Shown piece by piece: positions 50,055 to 55,324 of a stretch of DNA of 55,324 nucleotides. Below the pieces are notes generated by a model that saw nothing but the letters and a program-made list of their open reading frames with translations, was not told where the DNA came from and did not search any database. Made by a program: the position numbers and the translations under genes. How positions within the stretch are numbered: position 1 is the stretch's first letter; each line of letters starts with the position of its first letter. Source of the DNA: Sideroxydans sp. (GTDB lineage: Bacteria; Pseudomonadota; Gammaproteobacteria; Burkholderiales; Gallionellaceae); contig DAIDAJ010000059.1 of NCBI GenBank assembly GCA_027310665.1, forward strand, positions 1-55,324. Direction: 5' to 3'.

Positions 50055-51146
50055 ATGTTGATCGACTGGTTCACCGTCGTCGCGCAAGTCGTCAACTTCC
50101 TCATTCTGGTGTGGTTGTTGAAGCGCTTCCTGTACAGGCCCATTCTCGATGCGATCGATGCGCGCGAGAAGAAGATCGCCCAGGAGTTGTCGGATGCCGA
50201 CCTGAAGAAGACCGAGGCCCGGAAAGAACGCGACGAGTTTCAGCGCAAGAATGAAGAGTTTGACCGGCAACGTGCCGCGCTCATGAACAAGGTAACGCTG
50301 GAGGCGCAAACCGAACGTCAGCGACTTCTTGACAATGCCCGGAAGGCAGCCGACACCTTAAGTGCCAAGCGGCATGATGCACTGATCAGCGATGCGCACA
50401 ACCTTAATCAGGCACTCGCTCAACGCACCCGCCAGGAAGTATTCGCCATTGCGCGCAAGGCGCTGGCTGACCTGGCCGCCACGAGCCTGGAAGAACGCAT
50501 GGTCGGGGTATTCATTCGCCGTTTGCATGAACTGGATGAACAGTCGAAAAAGAACCTCGGTGAAGCATTCAGGTCAGCCTCGGCTCCTGCGCTCTTGCGT
50601 AGTGCGTTTGACTTGCCCGAGACGCAGCGCGCGGCGATACAAAATGCGCTCAATGAAACCTTCTCGGCGAACCCTTCGGCTGAGCCCAGGACGGGCATCG
50701 CCATACATTTCGAGACGGCACCGGAGCTGATCAGCGGCATCGAGTTGACTGCGAATGGACAAAAAGTTGCGTGGAGCATTTCTGATTATCTGGCGGCGCT
50801 GGGCAAAAGCATCGACGAACTCCTGAGAGAGAGGGACAAGGCAACAGCCGATGCCCAAGCCAAAGCCGAGTCCAACCTGGCAACGAAGATCGGCAAACGT
50901 GCCTACGAGCTTTACGAGGCGCAGGGCCGAAAAGACGGGCAAGCAGTCCAGAACTGGGATGCAGCGGAGCGCGAGATCAGGAACGGAATTCCCGGCTCAA
51001 GCAAAGTCGAAGTCAAGCCCGAAGCCAAGCCTGATACGGAGGCCAAAAGTAAATCCGGATCTGATGCGGTAACAGAACCTGCCGTCGAAGCAGAGCCAAA
51101 GCTCGCGACTAAAGCCGGACCCGACGACGCGTCGAAGAGTACCTGA
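50055..51146 (+). CDS. atpF: N-type ATPase b/delta-like subunit AtpF with added DUF2934 domain
   Basis: The protein is 363 aa. Residues 1-25 form a membrane helix ([20 protein letters not shown]) followed by a long b-type coiled coil to about 160. The part from about 160 to 250 resembles a delta-like stator segment ([15 protein letters not shown]). After a charged linker comes [20 protein letters not shown] then [11 protein letters not shown] (about 287-315), a DUF2934 domain. The end is a long Lys/Glu/Pro/Ala tail. The N-ATPase operon has no separate delta gene, in line with a fused b-delta. DUF2934 on this subunit is unusual to me. Confidence 0.9.
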   Translation: MLIDWFTVVAQVVNFLILVWLLKRFLYRPILDAIDAREKKIAQELSDADLKKTEARKERDEFQRKNEEFDRQRAALMNKVTLEAQTERQRLLDNARKAADTLSAKRHDALISDAHNLNQALAQRTRQEVFAIARKALADLAATSLEERMVGVFIRRLHELDEQSKKNLGEAFRSASAPALLRSAFDLPETQRAAIQNALNETFSANPSAEPRTGIAIHFETAPELISGIELTANGQKVAWSISDYLAALGKSIDELLRERDKATADAQAKAESNLATKIGKRAYELYEAQGRKDGQAVQNWDAAEREIRNGIPGSSKVEVKPEAKPDTEAKSKSGSDAVTEPAVEAEPKLATKAGPDDASKST

Positions 51147-51148
51147 GC

Positions 51149-52747
51149 GTGAAACCCGACAGCCTGCAAAATGTTCTCGACAATGTACTGGCTGAAATAG
51201 GCCGGGCGCGGGAAGCATACACGCCGCGACTTGCTCCGCGGGAAGTCGGCACCATCACCAGCATTGCCACCGGCATTGCCATGGTCTCCGGCCTGCCCGG
51301 CGTGAGCTTCGAAGAAGTGCTGAAGTTTCCCGGCGATATCTATGGTATCGCTTTCAACGTCGATGAAAAGGAGATCGGCGTCGTGCTGCTTGGCGATTAT
51401 GCTCATCTGCAAGCCGGCGATGAGGTAGAGCGCAGGGGACATGTGGTGGACGTGCCGGTGGGAGACGGACTGATCGGTCGCATCATCAATCCCATGGGGC
51501 ATCCATTGGACGGCAATGGGCCCGTGGCTTCCAGTGCACGCTTGCCGGTCGAACGCCCGTCAGCCCCTATCATGGACCGCGCGCCGGTCACCGTGCCGCT
51601 GCAGACCGGAATCAAGGTCATCGACGCACTGATTCCCGTCGGTCACGGCCAGCGCGAGCTGATTCTCGGCGACCGGCAGACCGGCAAGACCGCGATCGCG
51701 CTGGACACGATACTCAATCAGCGCGGGCAGAACGTGCTGTGCGTGTATTGCGCCATCGGCCAACGCGCATCCGGCGTGGCCAAGGTGATCGCCGCCTTGC
51801 GCGAAAACGGCGCGCTCGAATACACCGTCGTGGTGGTGACAGAGGGCAACGATCCGCCCGGGCTTGCCTATATCGCGCCCTATGCCGCGACCAGCATCGC
51901 GGAATATTTCATGGAACAGGGTCGCGACATGCTGGTGGTTTACGACGACCTCACGCATCATGCGCGCGCCTATCGCGAGCTGTCGCTGCTGTTGCGTCGG
52001 CCGCCCGGCCGCGAAGCATTCCCGGGCGACATTTTCTACATCCACTCGCGCCTGCTGGAACGCGCGACCCACTTGCTCGAGGAACTCGGCGGCGGCTCGC
52101 TGACCGCGCTGCCCATCATCGAGACCGAAGCGCAGGATATTTCCGCTTACATTCCGACCAACCTGATCTCCATCACCGACGGGCAGATCTATTTGTCGCC
52201 TTCCCTGTTCGAATTGGGCGTGCTGCCCGCGGTCGATGTCGGCAAATCCGTTTCGCGGGTGGGAGGCAAGGCGCAACGTGCGGCCTACCGCGCCGTTGCA
52301 GGCGACCTTAAACTTGCCTACGCCCAGTTCGAGGAACTGGAAACCTTTGCCAAATTCGGCGCCCGTCTGGACGAAAATACGCGCCAGATCATCGAGCACG
52401 GGCGGCGCATCCGCGCCTGCCTCAAGCAATCCGAATTTGCACCCGTGCCGGTGCCCGCGCAAATCGCCGTGTTGCTGGCCTTGACCGCCAAGCTTTTCGA
52501 CAACGTGCCGCTGGACAAGATGAAGGACGCGGAACAGGCCGTGCACAAGGCCGCCGCCGCGATCCCGGAGGAAATCAGCATACGGCTGGACACGGCCGAC
52601 AAGTTGAGCGATGAGGATCGCAAGCAGATCATCGAGCTCGCCAGTCGGGCCCTCGCACCATTTCAGTCCAAACCCGAACCCGAAAAGAAAAAGCAATTAG
52701 CCACAGACGACACAGAGACCACAGAGAAAACGGCGGGGATACGATGA
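51149..52747 (+). CDS. atpA: N-type ATPase alpha subunit AtpA
   Basis: This is the non-catalytic nucleotide-binding subunit, 532 aa. The P-loop is [18 protein letters not shown] near residue 175, with [20 protein letters not shown] and [19 protein letters not shown] following. The start is a GTG two bases after the atpF stop. The family domain ends near ALAPFQS. The last 15 or so residues (TDDTETTEK) are encoded by the left arm of a palindromic repeat and look like a later addition. Confidence 0.96.
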   Translation: MKPDSLQNVLDNVLAEIGRAREAYTPRLAPREVGTITSIATGIAMVSGLPGVSFEEVLKFPGDIYGIAFNVDEKEIGVVLLGDYAHLQAGDEVERRGHVVDVPVGDGLIGRIINPMGHPLDGNGPVASSARLPVERPSAPIMDRAPVTVPLQTGIKVIDALIPVGHGQRELILGDRQTGKTAIALDTILNQRGQNVLCVYCAIGQRASGVAKVIAALRENGALEYTVVVVTEGNDPPGLAYIAPYAATSIAEYFMEQGRDMLVVYDDLTHHARAYRELSLLLRRPPGREAFPGDIFYIHSRLLERATHLLEELGGGSLTALPIIETEAQDISAYIPTNLISITDGQIYLSPSLFELGVLPAVDVGKSVSRVGGKAQRAAYRAVAGDLKLAYAQFEELETFAKFGARLDENTRQIIEHGRRIRACLKQSEFAPVPVPAQIAVLLALTAKLFDNVPLDKMKDAEQAVHKAAAAIPEEISIRLDTADKLSDEDRKQIIELASRALAPFQSKPEPEKKKQLATDDTETTEKTAGIR

Positions 52748-52850
52748 CGTACCGAAAATATTTCACAAAAGCATTTCGATCTATGGAAGAGCTCGAAAAA
52801 TGGAGAGAAGCATCATCTCTCTCTGTGTACACCGTGTTCTCTGTGGCTAA
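52697..52850. repeat. 154-bp imperfect palindromic repeat at the atpA-atpG junction
   Basis: The left arm TTAGCCACAGACGACACAGA continues to 52730 and is matched by an inverted right arm at 52816-52850 ending TTCTCTGTGGCTAA. Arms of the AGCCACAGA..ACACAGAG type are common in intergenic repeats. It supplies the C-terminal codons of atpA and most of the gap to atpG. Confidence 0.8.
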
Positions 52851-52878
52851 AATCGGCTTTAACGACAAACAATCATGA
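52744..52878 (+). CDS. 44-codon ORF coupled between atpA and atpG (uncertain)
   Basis: The ORF starts at an ATG overlapping the atpA stop and ends with a TGA overlapping the atpG ATG; both junctions read ATGA. The product would begin [20 protein letters not shown] and contains residues encoded by the repeat arm. No family is recognised. The frame may be accidental, but it would keep ribosomes moving from atpA to atpG. Confidence 0.35.
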   Translation: MTYRKYFTKAFRSMEELEKWREASSLSVYTVFSVAKIGFNDKQS

Positions 52879-53801
52879 GCGAATCCGCCGCCAGCCTGCG
52901 CCACAAGATCGCCAGCGCCGGCGATCTGGAATCAGTTGTGCGCACTATGAAGGCCATGGCGGCGTCGAACATCGGACAATATGAGAACTCGGTGCGCTCG
53001 CTGGGCGATTACTACCGGACCGTGCAACTGGGCCTGGCCGCCTGCCTGCATCAGGATCAACGGCCTGCCAGCTCTGCGCAAAAGACGCATCAGGACAGCG
53101 ATGCCGTCGGTGTGATCGTGTTTGGATCCGACCAGGGACTGGTTGGCCAATTCAACGAAGTGATGGTCGAGTTTGTCATCGAGACGCTGGAACAATTGCC
53201 GGGTAAGAAGACGGTCTGGTCTGTGGGTGAACGCATTCAATCCCGCCTTGAGGAAACCAGGTTCCCGCCGTCAGCCGGGTTCACCTTGCCGAATTCCCTC
53301 AGCGCCATCACACCGCTGGTCGGGCAGATACTGGTTGAAATGGAAGCCCGCCGTGAAAAGGACGATATCTCCCGGGTTTATGTATTTCATAACCAGCCCG
53401 GATCCGGGTCGATCTACACACCGGTGAGTCAGCGGCTGCTGCCGCTGGATTCGGTGTGGCGGCGCGATCTGGCGGCGATCAAATGGCCGACAGGTAATTT
53501 GCCGGAAGTCATGGGCGAGGGTGTACGAACATTGCGGGCATTGGTACGCGAATATCTTTTTGTTTCCCTTTTCAGCGCCTGTGCCGAATCGCTCGCCAGC
53601 GAAAATGCCAGCCGTCTCGCCGCGATGCAGCGCGCGGAAAAGAATATCGACGAATTGCTGGAAGATTTGAACCGGACGTTTCACCGCCTGCGCCAGCGCG
53701 GAATCGACGAGGAATTGTTCGACGTCATTTCCGGTTTTGAAGCACTGACTGTGCCCCAGCCGCAAGTCACGCAACCGTATAATTCGAAAGGACTGCCATG
53801 A
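52875..53801 (+). CDS. atpG: N-type ATPase gamma subunit AtpG
   Basis: The central rotor shaft, 308 aa. The N-terminal helix has [20 protein letters not shown] with MAASNI, as in gamma subunits; [16 protein letters not shown] is the central conserved block; the C-terminal helix contains [20 protein letters not shown]. No ribosome site with good spacing is seen, so coupled translation is likely. Its stop overlaps the ppk2 start (ATGA). Confidence 0.95.
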   Translation: MSESAASLRHKIASAGDLESVVRTMKAMAASNIGQYENSVRSLGDYYRTVQLGLAACLHQDQRPASSAQKTHQDSDAVGVIVFGSDQGLVGQFNEVMVEFVIETLEQLPGKKTVWSVGERIQSRLEETRFPPSAGFTLPNSLSAITPLVGQILVEMEARREKDDISRVYVFHNQPGSGSIYTPVSQRLLPLDSVWRRDLAAIKWPTGNLPEVMGEGVRTLRALVREYLFVSLFSACAESLASENASRLAAMQRAEKNIDELLEDLNRTFHRLRQRGIDEELFDVISGFEALTVPQPQVTQPYNSKGLP

Positions 53802-54685
53802 AAATCAAATCCGGCGATTACCGCGTGCGCGAAGGCGACAAGGTCAGATTAAAAAAATGGCCGACGCTGGTGAAGCCTGTTTATCGTTCAAAAGAGCAAT
53901 ATCAGGAGATGCTGGCGGAGCACGTTGATGAGCTGAGCAAACTGCAGCAACTGCAGTACGCTTCCGATCGCTACGCATTTCTGCTGATCTTTCAGGCCAT
54001 GGATGCGGCAGGCAAGGATGGCGCCATAAAGCATGTGATGTCGGGTATCAATCCTCAGGGCTGCCAGGTGTTCAGTTTCAAGCACCCCAGCGCGCAGGAA
54101 CTGGACCATGATTTTCTGTGGCGGACCACCCAGGCGCTGCCGGAACGCGGGCGCATCGGCATCTTCAACCGATCCTATTACGAGGAAGTTCTGATCGTTC
54201 GGGTGCATCCCGAGATTTTGCGCGCCCAGAATATTCCGGATGAGCTTCTGAATACAAAGACGATCTGGCAGGAGCGCTACCGCTCCATCGTGGATCTGGA
54301 GCAACATCTCCACCGCAACGGCACGCGCATCATCAAATTCTTCCTGCATCTTTCAAAGGAGGAACAGCGCAAACGCTTTCTCGCACGTATCGACGACCCG
54401 AACAAAAACTGGAAGTTCAGCCCTGCCGATATCGAGGAGAGGAAATACTGGGATCAGTACATGCTGGCATATGAGGCGTGCCTCAGTGCGACGAGCACAA
54501 AAGAGGCGCCCTGGTATGTCGTCCCGGCCGACGACAAGGAGAACGCACGACTGATCATTTCCCGGATCATTCTCGACACGTTCAGGATGCTCAAGATGGC
54601 ATACCCGAAATCCGGTGGAGAACATCAGCACGAATTGGAGTCCATTCGCCGACACTTGATCAAGGAAGGAAATGCCGGGAAATAG
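53798..54685 (+). CDS. ppk2: Polyphosphate kinase 2 family protein (polyphosphate:nucleotide phosphotransferase)
   Basis: PPK2 enzymes transfer phosphate between polyphosphate and nucleotides. The product is 295 aa, one PPK2 domain. Walker A is [20 protein letters not shown] near residue 66, Walker B is [19 protein letters not shown], and an Arg-rich lid follows ([16 protein letters not shown]). The single domain of this size suggests an AMP/ADP-phosphorylating class, which cannot be fixed from sequence alone. The ATG overlaps the atpG stop, making it the last gene of the N-ATPase operon. Confidence 0.93.
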   Translation: MKIKSGDYRVREGDKVRLKKWPTLVKPVYRSKEQYQEMLAEHVDELSKLQQLQYASDRYAFLLIFQAMDAAGKDGAIKHVMSGINPQGCQVFSFKHPSAQELDHDFLWRTTQALPERGRIGIFNRSYYEEVLIVRVHPEILRAQNIPDELLNTKTIWQERYRSIVDLEQHLHRNGTRIIKFFLHLSKEEQRKRFLARIDDPNKNWKFSPADIEERKYWDQYMLAYEACLSATSTKEAPWYVVPADDKENARLIISRIILDTFRMLKMAYPKSGGEHQHELESIRRHLIKEGNAGK

Positions 54686-54929
54686 AGTCCCGTCGCTGCG
54701 GAATATGCGCCGCCCATTGCGCTCAATTGAATGCTGATGGGGCGACTACCGTGCCTTTCATTGATGTTTGAACATGGTCCCCGGTTATATGTGTGTTAGT
54801 GAACTGAGCAACGTCGCGAAAACGGAAACAATGCACTGCATGAGCCGCTGTTTGTCTTGTGCTTAAAGGAACACCGGCCCGGGCAGACGACCGTTGAACT
54901 CGATGCGACCCAACTCCAGGAGTGACGCG

Positions 54930-55109
54930 ATGAAAAAAGATGAGATAAGGAAAATACTGCAGCAAGATATTGAAAATTTTCGGTCAAAAGCCCAGTACTA
55001 CGATACGCTGCATCTGTTCGAGGCGGCAAAATATGCCGATAATCTTGCCTCGAATATTGAGCTGGCGCTCACGACCATGCCTTCCGGTGGTGACCAGAAG
55101 ATTTACTAA
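54930..55109 (+). CDS. Small soluble protein, unknown
   Basis: The 59-aa product is probably helical: MKKDEIRKILQQDIENFRSK, then LFEAAKYADNLASNIELAL. AGGAGTGA lies 7 bases upstream of the ATG, a strong ribosome site. I recognise no family. It lies 244 bp after ppk2 and 65 bp before the cardiolipin synthase gene, in the same direction. Confidence 0.65.
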   Translation: MKKDEIRKILQQDIENFRSKAQYYDTLHLFEAAKYADNLASNIELALTTMPSGGDQKIY

Positions 55110-55174
55110 TCAAAGATGCGGTGTAACTGGAATTCACATTAAACAAGCAGACTGTCTCTTATGCCTATGCCGTG

Positions 55175-55324
55175 ATGACAACAGCGTATGAAACCCTGCT
55201 GAGCCACTGGTTGACGCTGCACGGTCTGTTCGTGATGCTGGGGCTGTCCATTTATGTCGCCACCTCGCATACGCTGCATTTGCGCCGCCATCCTTCGGCC
55301 TCTATCGCCTGGGTCGTGGCGCTT
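55175..55324 (+). CDS. Cardiolipin synthase-like protein, N-terminal part (partial)
   Basis: Only the first 50 codons are in the window. They contain a hydrophobic helix (LHGLFVMLGLSIYVATSHTL) and the conserved turn RRHPSASIAWVVAL, which in cardiolipin synthases starts the second helix of the N-terminal membrane anchor. The phospholipase-D domains must follow outside the window. ATG 55175 is taken; a GTG directly before it is possible. No clear ribosome site is visible. Confidence 0.75.
   Translation, partial: MTTAYETLLSHWLTLHGLFVMLGLSIYVATSHTLHLRRHPSASIAWVVAL

Overview
The window is about 55 kb of a GC-rich betaproteobacterial chromosome. The evidence is gene order and protein type: pilC-pilD-coaE-zapD-yacG, then argJ/secA/M23 peptidase/dciA/lpxC/ftsZ, then a complete dcw cluster. 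A Nitrosomonadales or Gallionellaceae-type host fits, but the family placement is inference.

Layout. (1) 1-7.7 kb, plus then minus strand: the end of outer-membrane phospholipase A, a CorB/CorC-type membrane protein, pilC-pilD (type IV pilus), coaE, zapD and yacG, then convergent genes for a Nudix-ThiE-like fusion and a DUF815 ATPase. (2) 7.7-13.3 kb, minus strand: argJ, a lone cyclic-nucleotide-binding-domain protein, secA and a LytM-type M23 peptidase; dciA diverges. (3) 13.8-32.7 kb, minus strand: lpxC-ftsZ-ftsA-ftsQ-ddl-murB-murC-murG-ftsW-murD-mraY-murF-murE-ftsI-ftsL-rsmH-mraZ. Most genes overlap by 4-20 bp. A good sigma70 promoter with four 10-bp-spaced GTGG boxes (MraZ operator) drives the cluster. 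(4) 32.9-36.8 kb: rnpB, a small membrane protein, ppx-phoU, rpiA and tRNA-Ala(CGC). (5) 36.9-44.2 kb: a carbon module with zwf, glycogen phosphorylase (broken by one in-frame amber codon) and class I aldolase. Embedded in it is a decayed stretch with four gene fragments: P-type ATPase C-terminus, RhuM N-terminus, an unknown C-terminus and transketolase N-terminus. (6) 44.3-45.6 kb: cbpA-cbpM. (7) 45.8-54.7 kb, plus strand: two small genes, then a full N-type (second, alternative) F-ATPase operon atpDCQRBEFAG, followed by a translationally coupled PPK2 polyphosphate kinase. A small unknown gene and the start of a cardiolipin synthase end the window.

The ordinary part is the peptidoglycan and division cluster, which makes UDP-MurNAc-pentapeptide, lipid I and II and the divisome. 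The most unusual part is the N-ATPase region. Its b subunit is a long b/delta-like protein with an added DUF2934 domain and a charged tail. PPK2 is attached by an ATGA overlap. Two different palindromic repeats sit inside the operon, one of which supplies the last residues of AtpA. A DUF2934 tail also occurs on the broken P-type ATPase nearby. Short heptameric GGATNNG repeats occur in ftsZ-lpxC, within murB (an in-frame insertion of about 30 residues) and within murF.
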